DNA of 64,000 bases from Pelecanus crispus (GCF_030463565.1 NC_134676.1:808501-872500); one strand, 5' to 3'; counted from the stretch's first letter, positions 46,518 through 59,870 are shown. The notes: generated from the letters alone by a model not told the origin. Translations and numbers: made by a program.

Positions 46518-48773
46518 AATGTCTGCAGTATGTCTGGGAAGGGAATGCTGGCCTTATGTCTCCTGTTGGACAAAGAACTTTTTCCGTTCCCATTTCTCTG
46601 CTTGATGCTTATGGGTCAGAGGAAAACAATCTGTTCTGTAAAATCTTCCTACTTACACCTCTTTCCTACCAGCTGAAGGGTATAGTGACCTTCAAGTCCA
46701 GGTTGTGACCAGCACATCTAGAAGTGTGGCTGAAGCTGGAAAGTGAAGGTTAACTCCAATATGAACATTGCGATACTATAAATATAGATCGGCTCTTTAT
46801 TTCCATGCTGGAGAGAGCATTGAAAATATTAGCTGGCACTAATTATGAGGCATTACGTTTGTCCCCAGTAATAAAAGGTATTTAAAATTCACTTTTTAGT
46901 ATGCTAACCACAAGTGAGATAATTACTAAGCCTATTGCTGCTATTAGATCGTAATGTAGAAATCACTTAATTTTCTAGCTTTTAGCAGATGGATCTCGTC
47001 TCATGGAGTTGGTGGGGTTCTTCATTTTGCTGAACAGATCATGTAATATCACTCTGTCCTGCTATTTAACACATCATTGTCTCTTAGTGCAGCATCAAAA
47101 GCCTGTTGAAAAACTACCTGAGCAAGTTAGCTAGCAGCTCTGCTTAATATTTTTAATAGAAATCAAGGTAACAGTGAGACTAGTAACAGTGGGAATTTTG
47201 CTGCCATTGAAATCTTGTGATCCTGGGTTTTCTGTTGGCGAGTGTTTCTGACTATGCTAACTAACAGTGGAATTCATCTCACCTTACTTTAGATGCTTCC
47301 GATCTACATGTCGACAGCTGAGCTGGTCTCCTAGGTACTGTTATGTTCAAAAGATTGTATTAATACCCGCTTCTGAGAAATTATTCATCTCTGGAAGCAG
47401 ATGTCCGCAACGGGTTGGATGAGTTTCACTCCGTTGCTGCCTCTGACCGTGAAGGGAGCGCGGTGCACTAACTCAGAGGTAGTTAGCCACGTTGCACATG
47501 TCTAACACGAGGAGAGATGAATCCCATCCATTCATGTGCCTTCTTCTTCAGCACTCTGCCAGTCATGTGTAGCCGCTGCATTTGGGAGATTGCAGTCTTA
47601 ATCCTACAGTTATGCATTCAGTTTGCCCTTCTGGCAGACTTTAAACATTTGGTGCTACTAGCTCAGGACGCAGTCTCGTCAGATCCTGAGCACTTTCTGC
47701 TCTGCTTGAATTGATTTGAGCGTATGGAAGTGTCAGCATCTGGGAGACTCTAGTCCTCAGACAAGAATCTAGGTTGATTTTTTTCCTTAGTTACGCTTCT
47801 TTTGCAGTACTTTATGTCATTTGCAAGTATTTTATCGTTTACGAACGCCCTGACATAAAGCAACCAGTTGGAAGTGAGCTTAACTGATGTGTTGAGGCAG
47901 CGCTGTATCCCAAGATTTCGCTGGTGAGAGCCGAGTCCTTGGGCTGGAATTGAGCGGTGGGGGGGCTTCGGGGCCGGGGCGGTGTCGCTGTCCCCTTGCC
48001 CAGGCTGCTCGGTGCGGCTCCGGCTGACGCTGGCGGTGCCCTTTGCAGTGCGGGCTGACAAAGCGCTGCACTGCCGAGACGGCGCCTGCAAGTAGGAGTG
48101 AGAGCCGGGGAGCGAAATCCTCACACCAGCACTCCCAGCGCTCGGGAGCTCTGGCCTGAGGATATCGATTGAAAAATAGAGGCGTTCAGAAACGGAGCCC
48201 TTGGTGTCCTAAGGAAGGAAGTGGGAGGTAAAGGTGTTTGCAAATGGAACGTTTTGAAGAATTTGGTCATGATTAAGTTGTTCTCCTGATTTAACTCTCT
48301 GCAACTTGGCTTTTTTGTTTTTTTTTTTTTTTTCCCTTGTTTCATTGAGGTTTTTATGTTTTGGAGTTTATAAAATTTCCCTTATTACTAGCTGCATTTT
48401 AGAAAATGTGATAGCTTCCAAAAGTGGTGCTGTAATATGACAAGGTGTGTGGGTAGTGTCTGTGAGCTAACCTGCTCCCCCTGGAGAAGAGGATCTTACA
48501 GCTGAGTTCAGCGGGGCCAGGATTTTCCTAGGAATATCTAACAGCTCACTTTATTTTCCCTTTCTACCACACATGGAGAGTTGGAAATCAATATGAAGTG
48601 TCAGGTGCAAGAGAGAGAGAAGTTCCTTTTATTTTTTAATTCCAGATGTGTACAAATACTCGCTTTTAGTCCAACATAATGTATTTCAGATTGAGCAAGG
48701 ACTTCCATTTAATGTAACACAAAAAATTTGTATAATCTTGCTGTGTATCGTTTGCCATAAAGATGGAATTTCA

Positions 48774-48779
48774 ATTAAA
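48774..48779 (+). terminator. FECH: Candidate distal FECH poly(A) signal
   Basis: ATTAAA is followed by TTTTTGG and then GCTGTGTGTCTTTAG. The preceding 100 bases are AT-rich and look like the end of a 3'UTR. The link to FECH is by position only. Confidence 0.35.
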
Positions 48780-51700
48780 CTTTTTGGAAGAAATAACAGC
48801 TGTGTGTCTTTAGTAAGAGCCCTTTAATGACGGTATTTGATGTCCTCTCTCTTCCTTTCCTTTTCTCTGCACCAGAAAGCAAAAGCATTTGGGCAGGTAC
48901 TGGGCAGCATTTTGGTTCGGGTCAGCAGGGAACCGTGAAGCGGTGGTTCCCCCCGACAGAGAGCTGGCCCACTTCGTGCGCGCGAGGTTCCGACTCCGGG
49001 TGCCTCTGGAAGGAGCACTCCAGATGTGCGCCCAGCGCTCCCGCAGCACGCAGGTCTCGCCCAAATCCTACGTGAACGCTCGGCCCGAGGAACCAGGCTC
49101 GTGTTACCTGGAGCAGGGCCGCGGCACCCGCTGAGATACACTGCTCTGGTCCCGATGTGCCAAATTACTCGCCGAAGTAGCCACGCCGTGGTGGGTTTTC
49201 GGGGGAAATGACGGCACTTCAGCCCTCTGGGCTCGCAGCCCTTCAGGTCGAGTCGGGCGCGCGCGAGGGCAGAGCTCGCTAATGAAGTTCTGCGAGTGGC
49301 AGCCTTTATTTGGGTATTTATGCGTGGTTTTGAAAATGGATGTCCCCAGCAGTCAAAGCTGCTTATTCCGCTCACGCAGCAGTGTCGGTACCCGTGACCT
49401 TTCAGCAGTTAGTACAACGTCGGCCGTGATAATTTCACCCTGCCCTCGCCTCCGTGACTTCCCACCTGGGGCAGCGAACTCCAGCATCAGTTCAGCTGGT
49501 CCCTTGGTGGAGGTGACAGTTGCACAGCGAGGCTTTCGCGCACGATCCTGCCCACCTCTGGCTCGGAGAGCAGCGCCTTCGGTTGTGGTTTTCCGTGTAA
49601 CGGGTCAAATTCAGCCTGAGCCTGCGTTTGGAAGGCGCGGTCTCGTCCCGTGCGGATGAGCGTGTTCAGGCTGGGGCGAGTTGCACCTCGTCCTGCCTCT
49701 TTGGCTCCGTTTGCCACGGTCTCGCTGAGTGTCCGGGACAATGCCAAGCGCAATGCTTCAGGATGTGGAAGGGGGATATAAAATATGTGGATGTGTGTGG
49801 TGCGGTTTCCTCATGCCGAGAAATTCCACACGCTTGGAGGAGGTGTGGAATTGTCAGTCTGCTTTCTGTGAAAACGGAGGGTTTGCGTGCTCCCTGTAAA
49901 AACGGGCTGGAGCAGGTGGTGAATAAAAGATTTGCACTAGTTTTGAATCCCACCTGTGATTGTTAATTTATTCAGTTATCTGTTAACAGTCTCTAGGCAG
50001 CTTATTTCTTATGTTAAAAATTAAGTGCTTGATTGATTATTTTCTACAACAGTGGCGAGAGTTGTTGTATACTTAAGCTGATCCATTAGTGAGCTCTCAT
50101 TACTCGACTGTGACGAGGGAGAGAGCTGAATGGGTGGAAGATGGGAGGAATGGAGGAGAGCGGTGATTTTACTTCCTTTCTTTCCTCTGGTATTTCACTC
50201 AGTAGCTTTGCCATTTTGCATTTGAATGGAGATTTGGCTGAGTAAGCGTGGCAGAACTTAAGCAACGTCACATTTATTTGAAGCCAAAAGAATCTCTTTA
50301 ACATTGTGGAAGCATCGGCTCGCTCTCCCTTTAGAAAAAAATTGCCAAGCATCAGTTAGTCTGTGGCGATCGCGTACCTGCTGTCTTTTACCTTCTCGTT
50401 TCCCAGATGTGGTAGCGAAGAGAGAAGCTCCTGCGTGTTCGGCAGGAGCGACAGTCCCTCCGCTGCTGTGGTGGCAGAGAAGCCGATTTTGGCAACTTCT
50501 CGCCTTGTGGTAAGTCAGCTTGTTACGGGTTTCTGCTGAGATTTGCACGGGGAATCATGACCTTCGGGGGAAGCCGCTCGCCCCTTGGGCTCCGCGCACC
50601 TCGGTGCCCCCGGAACCAGCGGCGAGGGCGTTGGCGACGGGCGATGCTGCAGACGGAGGTGGCTCAGGCTCGCAGCAGCTGCACCGCATTGCACGGCGCG
50701 TATTTTCCCTAAACTCGTCCTAGGAAGTTAGAGGATTGTCTTGGCAACAAGGCCACTTTGTGTTGGCTAGACGGGGGTTTAGGCTGCAGGAGGATGAACG
50801 TTCATGCCCTGTTAACAGCGGGTAAGCCGGACTCCTTGCTACCCTCCTGCGACCCTGTAGAAACGAAAACCAGCATACCTGCTGCAAGTGCATTCTCAGT
50901 GTCCCAGCAAATGGCCCGTATATTTGCCAGTAACTGCAGAGGTAACGTGTCCACCTGCTTCCCTGTTCCGCTGCTTTCCTGTTTTGCTGCTTTCCTCACA
51001 GAGGGCGGGCAGACCCTCAAGCTCTGGCCGACAACCGGGTCCTTGCAACTTTACGCTCAGCACGGGCTGGTTGAAGGCTTGAACTGATCTGTACGTCCTG
51101 GCTGGGTCAGACCACCACCGGGGCCATCCGAGCGTGTGGGCTGCGCTGTGTCTTTCATCCTCTGAAGAGTGCTCATCTTGTAGCGATGCTACCCGTGGTG
51201 TGCTGGACAAGTGATTTATTTATAATTTGTAACTTTCAAGCCGCGAGTTCTGCTCTTGCACGTGGAACACGGATTTGTAAATTTGGATCGCATCTAAAAT
51301 CTGCCTTTTGTTTTCCTGCTGACTTTGCACTCATCTGCAAGTGCTAGGAAAAGGTTATTTAATTTGCATCTGCTGGCCTGGCTGAACGGCATCCTTTAAG
51401 TGACTGCACGGAGATGGATCGCCTCCGAGACGCGCGGCCTTTTATCCCCCCAGGCTCAGAGGTTGCGTCGGGAGCGGCTGCCCGCTGACATCTGGACCCC
51501 AAAGGCCAAGAGATCACGAGGCCATAACATGGGGAGAAAGCGCTAAAGGTGTCGCTGCCGTTGTCCTCGGAGAGGGGGCCGTGCCTGCAATCGCATCGCT
51601 CGCGGGGCAGGAAAGAGGGCCACATGTCGCGGGGATGGGGACGGGGACGCCCCCCTGCATTTCGTAATGAGCGACGGCGGCGGGTGTTCCTCAGCGGCCC

Positions 51701-52500
51701 CAAGGACGGCTGCGAGGGCTCATCCCGCCCAGGACCAGGCAGCACGAAGGATGCGGAGTTCGAAGTCAAACCTCTGTCTCATTACCTTGATGTCAAAATA
51801 CATTACCCGCAAAGTACTAAAGAGCGACATTACCTCCCGCTGATTTACGGCAAGGTTTCCAGGGTCTCTGAGAAATGCATGTGAAGACACATTTACACTC
51901 CCCAGTGGCGAGGAAAACCTGACACAGCGGCGGAGAGCAGAAATACTCCGGCAGAGCTGAAAGCATAACCGCTGCACGTACGCCGCAGTGCCTTGAAAAA
52001 GCCATTATAAATAGCAACCTCTCCCCAAACAGTGCTCCCAGGCCGAGATGCTGGGGCACCTAATGCAGCGCCAGAAAGGCTTTGAAAGATCTCAAACCGC
52101 AGAGCAGATGGATGCAGCTGAGAGGGAGAGGGGTGGATGAAACATGGTCCCCCGAGCAGCCGCGGCTGGTGCCGGGCTGCTGGGGATGCTGCAGCCGGCT
52201 GGGCACCGCAGGCGTCGCCGGACCCGCACCGCAAGCGTGCAGACGCGCCTCTGGCAAAGGGGAGCCTGCCGAGACGGCGTATGGCAGAGCTGCGTGTGAG
52301 CGCAGGGTTCTGCTCAAGGTGTTCAGAACTTATGTTGGTGTTTGGGATGATTTGCCGCTGTTAATTTTGGCTGGGGTAAATAATTTGAAGTCAGTATACC
52401 GACTTGAATAATTATGTCAGCGTAACTTCGGTCAGAAGACAGCCTGTTAGGTTAAACTGCAGCACTCTGCTTCCATTAACGGTGCTAGAGAGAAACTGAA

Positions 52501-52549
52501 GATATTAAGTGAGATTTTGGGATATTAAGTGAGATTTTGGGATATTAAG
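52501..52549 (+). repeat. 20-bp tandem repeat, about 2.5 copies
   Basis: Two exact consecutive copies of GATATTAAGTGAGATTTTGG are followed by a partial third copy, GATATTAAG. Confidence 0.95.
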
Positions 52550-55500
52550 CCTATGCGTGTGGTTTAGACTATCATATCTCACGTTATCCTGCCAAACAAG
52601 GTACTGTTTGCCAGCAGTGCGGCCGTACCTCGTTGCGTTGGTCTGAACTGCAGCTGCTACCATGGGCATAAACCACTCAAATGCAGAAAAATATGGCAAA
52701 AAAACATGTTTCTGTGAAAGCACTGGAACAGCTCTGATGCTATGTAAGGTGTGCTCAGAACACGCAGTGGGGACAGATGGGACTTAAATGTGCAGTAAAT
52801 AATGTCCTGATGCCCCCTGCAAATGTGCTCGCTAATTGCAGCTACCAGGAATTTAATTAAGACCCAGGTTGACGCCTGCTGAATCAATGGGGTCTTCCCG
52901 TGGCCGTGGGCTACGGCCAGGCCCTGCGGTGAGGAGGAGCGCGGTTTCAGGCGATGGCAAAGGGGTGTTGCAGGGGCTGAGCTCTTCTCTTCCCTTGGCT
53001 GTACGGTCAGGGTGGGGTTGGTATCGTACTAAATAAACCACAAGCTCTGTGGTTTCGAGTGCTGTTTAGAGTCAGCGTGTTTGTACGGTCTCCCTCTGAC
53101 ATGGATGCTCATATGGAAGAAAAATGCTACTTTCACAAAAAGGAAGAAAAGGAGGACACTGCTGCTTGACAGCGTGTCGCCGGGATTTTGCTCTCTATCT
53201 TCTCTGGCAAACTCTGTTGACTTCATCACGATCCATGTTATGTCCGGCTCCTTTCAAAAGCTGCCTGAGGCAGCTGTGCATGGGAACGTGTTTTCCATAT
53301 TGCACATTTCTTCAGGAAAATGCCCCGCGTTTGGCACGGAGGCAGCGTGTTGTACCAATGCCCTGCTCCAGGCTAGTTCCTTCCCAGTGCTCCCAGCACC
53401 GATGCCTCCCTGCCTGGTAACTAAAATCTTGCCTGCAGAACGTCGAGGTCTGTCAGTGGATTATTGGAAATTGAGGGGGATCTCGACGTGAGCCTGCTTA
53501 GCGGTTCGGAGATCTTCTCTGATGGATGAAGTCAGCATTAATCCACTGCATCTCAGCCGGGAGATGCTTTGCTGACGGCGTGGTGTGAGCCACCGCCCCT
53601 GCCCAGGGACCAAACGGGGACCCAGCGGTGGGAGGCAGGAGCAGACAGCAGGAAGGTGATGTGAATTGCAGCCTCTGGAAGGATCGTCAATGCTTAGCAG
53701 AAATCCGTGATGCCAACTGTCACGAGAGCGGTGCTGCAGGCAGCTCAGTTCAGCTCTAGGATGTGCAATATGCTGTGGAGGTGAGACGACAAAGCAGATT
53801 TGGGGCTGAGGGATGGAGAAAAGACTGCTGTATGCAGAGCTGGGTGAGAGGTGGCCCTGGGGAGGCTTTGGGAGCTCACGCAGGGGTGGTGGGCACCAGA
53901 ATGGTGTTAGCAGCCATTGCAAACCGCCCCAAATCCAACCGAACACCGAGTCAGCGCTGCAGGGTTTGTGATCCGTGGTTGCTACGGCCGTCTGCTCTCA
54001 CGGGGAGGGCTGTCGGTCCTTTGGTTGGCAGAACAGAGTCTTGGAGCAATTTACTGCTCATCGGGGCCCCAGTAGCCCAAAATGGCTTGAAAGGGGGATT
54101 GCAGCTTCTCAGCCGAGTGCATGCGAAGCAGCTGTGCTCCTTCAAGGGGTGCCTGGCCGAGCTGCGGGAGAGCTGCAGCTTCTGCCCAGCGGCCCGGCAC
54201 GGAGCCCAAAGGTCCCAGCGCTACAGGGAGAGGAACGGCAGGAAGGACCCTGGAGAAAGGAGCTTCTCCTTGAATTCTGCACTGAGAAAACAGCCAGCTA
54301 CCATGGGATGACTTGGAGGTTTGGACACTGGCTGTGGTGTAAGCTGACGTTTGTGCTAGAGGGTGTGAGAAATACCTTAAATGGCTGCTGGTACTTAAAT
54401 CTTTTTAAAATGTCTGCGTATGTGTGAAGGTGTCTGGGGACAAACGTAAGCTTTGCCTGGCTGCGTGTGTGCCCGGCGAGTCAGAGAGCGTGCGCACACC
54501 GTTCGTGCCCCTGAAAGTGCCTGGAAGCGAAGGCTTATGGAGCGACCCATGCTGCGTGAACCGGCCCCGCTGCCTTCAGCCCGGGAGCCCTGGCAGGGCT
54601 GGCCCTTCCCTGCACCCCAGGGACCTCCACGCACCCGGAGCAGCAGCCCGGGCCACCCGGCTGGGGACAGGGCGGGTGCGGTGCCGGGGGGCGGCTTTTT
54701 CCCCAGGGACGATGGGGAGGGAGCGATAATGCAGAATCCAGAGCGCTCGCTCATTCTTTTCCTGTCATTTTTAAGGATGATCCATAACGTGTGAACATCA
54801 CCCGCAGTCGAGGCCTAATTACGTTTCTCAAGTGAGCACGCTGCATTTTCAAGGAAGTCCTAAAACGAGCACTTAAGCTGTAATGCTGCCGAGCGCAGCG
54901 CTGCGGCTTGCGGGGGTGGCTCTGCTGCTGCGGGCTGCGCCGGGCTCCTCGCAGCCAACTCCCACAAGCGCTTTTATCACAGAGTTATTAGGCCATTATG
55001 GTCTACGATTGTCTTTTACTGCCTTTGATTTCTTCTGTTGTCAGGCGTTAGGAAAGTGATGTGTAATATGATCCAAAGTGTTCTTGTTTGTTTTAATCTA
55101 CTGTTTTAATATATTATGGCTTCCTGCCATTATGCCTTTCTGAGATGGACCCTGGAGTCACTCGCAGAGGTTTTATGTGTGCACAAGCTGAAAGGCGTTT
55201 TTCCAGTGGGTACATCTGGTGGGAGGCAGAGCTAATCTTATTTTTTTCTCCTCTGTGTGTGTGCATTGACGCTGGCTCTTTCCACCTGAGCATCGACAGT
55301 CCCGCTGCGGCGTCCCACCGCGCTGCCTACCACAAATGCTTTTTCCTCCTGGTTATTTTGCTTAAGCACCTCCACGCCGCATGTGGAGGTGGCATCGCAC
55401 AATCTTCTGCTCTTTTGCCCCAAAAGAAAGCCAGGTGCCTTATAAAGCCACTTTGTAATGGGGTGCAGCTTCCCCTGCATGCTGTCCTCCAGGCTTTTCC

Positions 55501-55720
55501 CCTGGGGCTCCCTACAAGGCTGCAAACCGGGGCTGAGCGTTTGGCTCGCAGAGGGTGGCAATGCTGTAAGTTACGCCCGCCGCTGCCGCCGCTGCAGCTG
55601 CAGTCAGGAGGGACCCGCGCCACGATCGCCACGGGGTCCGACACCGCGGATCGTTACTGTCAGGCTCGGCCTGACGGATGCACTGCCGTCCCCGGCACTG
55701 CCGCGCGCCAGCCTGCCCGC

Positions 55721-55763
55721 GGAGGAGGAGGAGGAGGAGGAGGAGGAGGAGGAGGAGGAGGAG
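55721..55763 (+). repeat. (GGA)n microsatellite
   Basis: About 14 uninterrupted GGA units, ending in GAGAGCG. Apparent poly-Glu, poly-Gly or poly-Ser/Pro open frames across it are repeat artefacts. Confidence 0.95.
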
Positions 55764-58700
55764 AGCGTGGCGCCAGCTCCTTCGGGCTGGGCTGCGCTGC
55801 TGGGGGCAGCTGGGGGTGAGCATTTCGGGGAGCACCCCTGGCTCCCCACCACATGCCGTGGAGCCCAGCCGGGGAGCAGGGGCACCAGCCGGCCTGGCCT
55901 CCCCGGGGTGCCCCTGCATCCCTGCGATGTAAGTGCAGTGTCTTGGTGGGTTGTTTTAAATTGGTGACAAAACTGAGGGGTTTTTTTAAGGCGTTTTAAC
56001 CTGGAATGATTGTGGGAGCCCTGGCAGGGTTAAGAAGCAGCAAGTCAAGGGGAATTGACCGGAATGAGCTGCTCCAACAGGGACAGGGAAGTTGATCCCC
56101 TCACCATGGGATGCCAAGTCTGGCATGGACCCGAGTGCAGATGTCACAACCCGGCACTGGGAAAAGCCACGGAAGGAGAGAGCAGCAACTCTTGTCTCTG
56201 GAGGCTTCCAGCTGCTGCCAGCCGGCGGAGGGGAATGGGAGCGGTGGTGGAGGGGAATTGGGAAAAGTCCAGTCGGGACATGGAAGTGGCTCTGCTCTGG
56301 GGACGCCACTCCAGCTGCCACGGCTCCTGCAATCCCTGCCCTCCGGCTGTCAGGACGAGTCGGAGGAGGGCGTGCAAAGAAGCACACCGCAGCAGTTTGA
56401 CATCGCTTTGGGTTCATACTGGTGAGTTTTGCAGGCCCAAACGTGACTCAAGTAAACCGATAAACCGAGGTGGGTGAAGAAGAGTCCCACGTAGGTGGTG
56501 TGGGTCCCACGGTGCCGTGGGTGCCCCGCCGCAGCTGCCACGCGTGGCCAGGAGCTTCTCCTGAGACAACGGGGGGATCCAGAGCGTTGAATTCTCCTTG
56601 GGTTCCTCGGCTGAGCGCGGTCGCTTCTCTCTCCCTGGAAGTGCGCGTTGCCGTGTGCGAGGCCGCCTGCCCGCGGCTGCTGAGGATGCTCCGGCAAGGC
56701 TGCCCCGTGCCGGGTTGGATCAGCCGCCCCGGTTTGACGGCTCGGTGGGTGCTGCCCAGCGTTCCCAGCACCGCTCGCTGCTGCGGCACAGCCTGGCGCC
56801 CACCAAGGCCAGTGGCTTCAGTGCCAGCACAGTCGGGCACCGGCAGAGCTGAAGGCGTCCCTTTGACGGGGATTTTCTGCAGTTAAACCTTTGCAGGAGA
56901 AGCTGAACAGCGTGCCGTACCAATACGGCATTGCGGCCCGGCTGAAATCCTGCCACGCACTCAGCTCATCCTTCAGCTTTTTGTCAGCTTAATGAAATGG
57001 TCCCGTTTCCTTCTTCCAGATGTGCCCGCTGCTAAGTGCCTGGAAAATGCATTCCCGGGGGAATGATCCTGCAAGTGAAATGGAAATGACCTACTGCGGG
57101 CTGCATTAGTCTCAGTGTCATCCCTTTTATCTTTTTGCTGCTAAAGTGTTTTTACCCTTCCAGCGGTCAGCTACCCTCCCGGCCCTTCCCCAGGACCGGC
57201 AGCCATCCCGGCAGCACTTGCTCCTGCAGTCCTCACTGCCGCCTTCTCCCGGAGGAGACCCCTTTGCCGGGGCCCTTTGCTGCCCACGGCAGGAGCCCGG
57301 AGCTCTGCACGGGGAGGGGGCTCGGGCAAACACACCTAACCCGGCTTGCTCCTTCCTGCTCTCACCGCAGAGCACCAGGATCGGGCTTGGGACAAGGCCA
57401 AATCTGAGGGGGCGGGCTCCTTTCCCTGGGTGCGCGGGGACAGGGGGTTTCGGGTAAGGCTGCGTTGTCGCTTCCATTGCCCCTGCGTGGGAGCAGCCGG
57501 TCGTAGCTGTGCGAGGGGAGCGTGGGGCAGGGGCAGCGCCCGGTGGGTGCACGAGCTGCCGGGAGCGGGGGGCTCGGGGCGGCTGCGTTCCCTCCGGCGC
57601 CTCAGGACTCCCCACCGCACCCCGCGCCGGAGGGTGAGGGTGGGAAGGAGACTTGGACTTTGACACAAAATGCTGAAGAGGCAGGTCTGCTTTTATTTGC
57701 ACCGGTGGCCGCGCAGCGAAGTTAAATGAAGCAGCGTAAATGTAATTAATGGCAGAATCTGGCTCGGTGTCGAGAGAGGGGTATGAAGAGAATGAGCATG
57801 AAAATGAATTCTTCTGTGATTTCATTAACCCCAAGGTTAAAAATCAGTGCTAAGGTTAGATTCAAGATAATAAAACCCACAGCATCTTTCCACCGGTGAC
57901 GGGGCTGCAGCCCCCGCAGCTGCCCTGCGTGTGGCACGCGGTGCTCGCCCGGGGAGGGGACGCGGCGAGTCCCGGGGGGCTGCAGGGAGCCCCCTGCCCG
58001 CCCCTGCCCTCCCCAGGGCTACGCCTGGGTGCCCGAGGTGGCCGGCCGACAGCCCCTGCCCGTGGCTCCGGGGTGGGCAGAGAGAGGCATGGCGCCTGGA
58101 GCGACTCTTCCGGCGCTGCCGAAAGGTTAAGGAAGGAAAGGGCCAGTTTTATGGGATTTTTTTTTTATTTAAAGAGCTAAACATAGGAAAGTGGTTTTCC
58201 TTGTCCATTTCATTTTGCATTTGATCTACTTAGGATGAGATTACTCAAGGAGAAAAACCAAAAAAGACTTGCCCATCGCGGGAGTAAAATGCATGAATGA
58301 ATGCAAACCTGCTACATTCTCCTTGCCCTGAAATTCCATCTCGAGGAACCTCCTGCCTCCTCCAGTAGTGCTGCTTCAGGGAATGAAAGTGTGATAATTT
58401 ACTTAATTTGACGATAAATTAAGATGCAGTGCATCATGCAATTCCCTGATTTACATAAATATAAGGCGCTTTCTTCTTTAACAAACACCTTCACTGTTGT
58501 GGCGTAGACAGCCAGTTACCACCGACTGAAGCAATTTTTTGAATTTCCTTGGGAAAACCAGAGGCCGTTGGAAGAGGAAAAGGATAAAGAAGCTGAGGTT
58601 GATGACCTCCGTCTGTGCTGGTCCCTCCTTCAGCTGGTTTGCCCTGGGTAGCGGCGCGGGCCCCTCTGGGCGCGATGTCGGCGACCGTGGCTGAAGGATG

Positions 58701-59450
58701 GTGCTTCCTCGGGTGAGTTACCCTCTCTGATCAGGACCTGATGCGTCCCGGCCAGGCTGAGACAGGATTTTGCACACAAGTAATAAAGCTCTGCTTATAA
58801 ATGCAGTTGCTCCTGCCCGTCCCACCTCCGAGACCCAAACCCAATGCCCTCCCCCAAGCCAGTGCTGAGGTTGAAACGCCTGGGGAGAGCAGTGGGAGCG
58901 CGTGGGTCCTGCACCCAGGTACCAGCACAGCAAAGACGGGCCGTGCTCCCGTCGCTTCCCCTCCGAGGCGCTGCCAGCGCTGTCACCCCCTGCCCCAGGG
59001 GCCCAAGACCCCTTTGGTGGGGAAAAGGATGCTCAGCAGGCAGCGGTGCTCATCCCGTTTTCTTCTCTTGCTCTCAGCCCCTAGAGCAAAGCCGTACCGT
59101 CACCCTCTGCTCAGGCGCTATGGCGTTACCAGATGTGAATGCTCTGTTTCGTTTTCAGTCAGCCTGCATAATTATAGGATTTTTCTTTACAAAAGACCTT
59201 GAGTACTCCCATGCCAGAGCCCCGAGTCCCTGTCGTGCATAGACCCCGAGCAGCGGCACTGAAGTCAATGCGTATGCATCGTACCACGCATGCTAAGCAG
59301 GAGGAGTAAAGGTTAATGCACTGGGAAGTCTGTGCGAGAGGAAGCCTGGGAGAGAAGGTTTGCAAGGTTTTCTCCGCTTGAGAAATCATCTGCAGGATAA
59401 TTAAGTGGCCTCTCTACATGCTCTGGTTTGTCCCTATTCCCTTATAATTG

Positions 59451-59747
59451 TAGAATCACAGAATGGTTGGGTTGGAAGGGACTTTAAAGATCACCTACTC
59501 CAAACCCCCGCCACGGGCAGGGACCCTTCCACTAGACCAGGTCGCTCGAAGCCCCGTCCAACCTGGCCTTGGACGCTTCCAGGGCTGGGGCATCCGCAGC
59601 TTCTCTGGGCAGCCTGTGCCAGCGCCTCACCACCCGCACAGTGAAGAATTTCTTCCCTATACCTAATCTAAGTCTACCCTCTTCCAGTTTAAAGCCATTA
59701 CCCCTTGTCCTATCACTACATGCCCTTGTAAGAACTCCCTCTCCAGC
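59451..59747 (-). mobile_element. CR1 LINE 3' region, antisense
   Basis: It starts TAGAATCACAGAATGGTTGG, followed by GTTGGAAGGGACTTTAAAGA. It continues through CCAACCTGGCCTTGGACGCT, TTCTCTGGGCAGCCTGTGCC, GTGAAGAATTTCTTCC and CCCCTTGTCCTATCACTACA, the order of a CR1 3' region on the minus strand. It is better preserved than the other antisense fragments. It lies just beyond the putative ONECUT2 3' end. Confidence 0.93.
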
Positions 59748-59864
59748 AGGATCAGGCTGCGGTGAGCAGCCAGACGCTAGGAAGGCACCTGGAAAAAAAA
59801 AAAAAACAACCAAAACCCCAGGAACTTTTCATCGCACAAGGAAGCAAAAGCGTTGTTTTCCTCC

Positions 59865-59870
59865 TTTATT
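59865..59870 (-). terminator. ONECUT2: Candidate ONECUT2 poly(A) signal
   Basis: TTTATT on + gives AATAAA on the minus strand in the context CAAAGTTCAATAAAGGAGG. T-rich sequence (GCTTTTGCTTCCTTGTG) follows on the minus strand. It is the outermost such signal before the antisense CR1. Confidence 0.4.

Larger units (their letters stand above)
44206..48800 (+). other. FECH: FECH 3'UTR and downstream sequence
   Basis: No AATAAA occurs for 2.3 kb after the FECH stop. The first is at 46512–46517, another is at 46870–46875, and an ATTAAA at 48774–48779 sits in sequence typical of a transcript end. The 3'UTR could therefore be 2.3 kb or up to about 4.6 kb. No exon or known repeat was found, apart from a small inverted repeat at 45180–45201. 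Confidence 0.45.
48801..59450. other. FECH–ONECUT2 intergenic region, no gene recognised
   Basis: This is GC- and CpG-moderate unique sequence without recognised exons. Open frames of up to 224 codons (for example 55145–55819) are driven by GC content or the GGA repeat and show no domain. AT-rich blocks around 54960–55140, 57715–57875 and 58215–58500 contain homeodomain-, SOX- and GATA-like words and stand out from the GC-rich surroundings as possible enhancers (inference). Small repeats lie at 52501–52549 and 55721–55763. Confidence 0.5.

Noticed and set aside
55145-55819. 224-codon frame with poly-Gly tail
   Set aside because: The tail is the GGA microsatellite and the rest has no similarity to any family I recognise.
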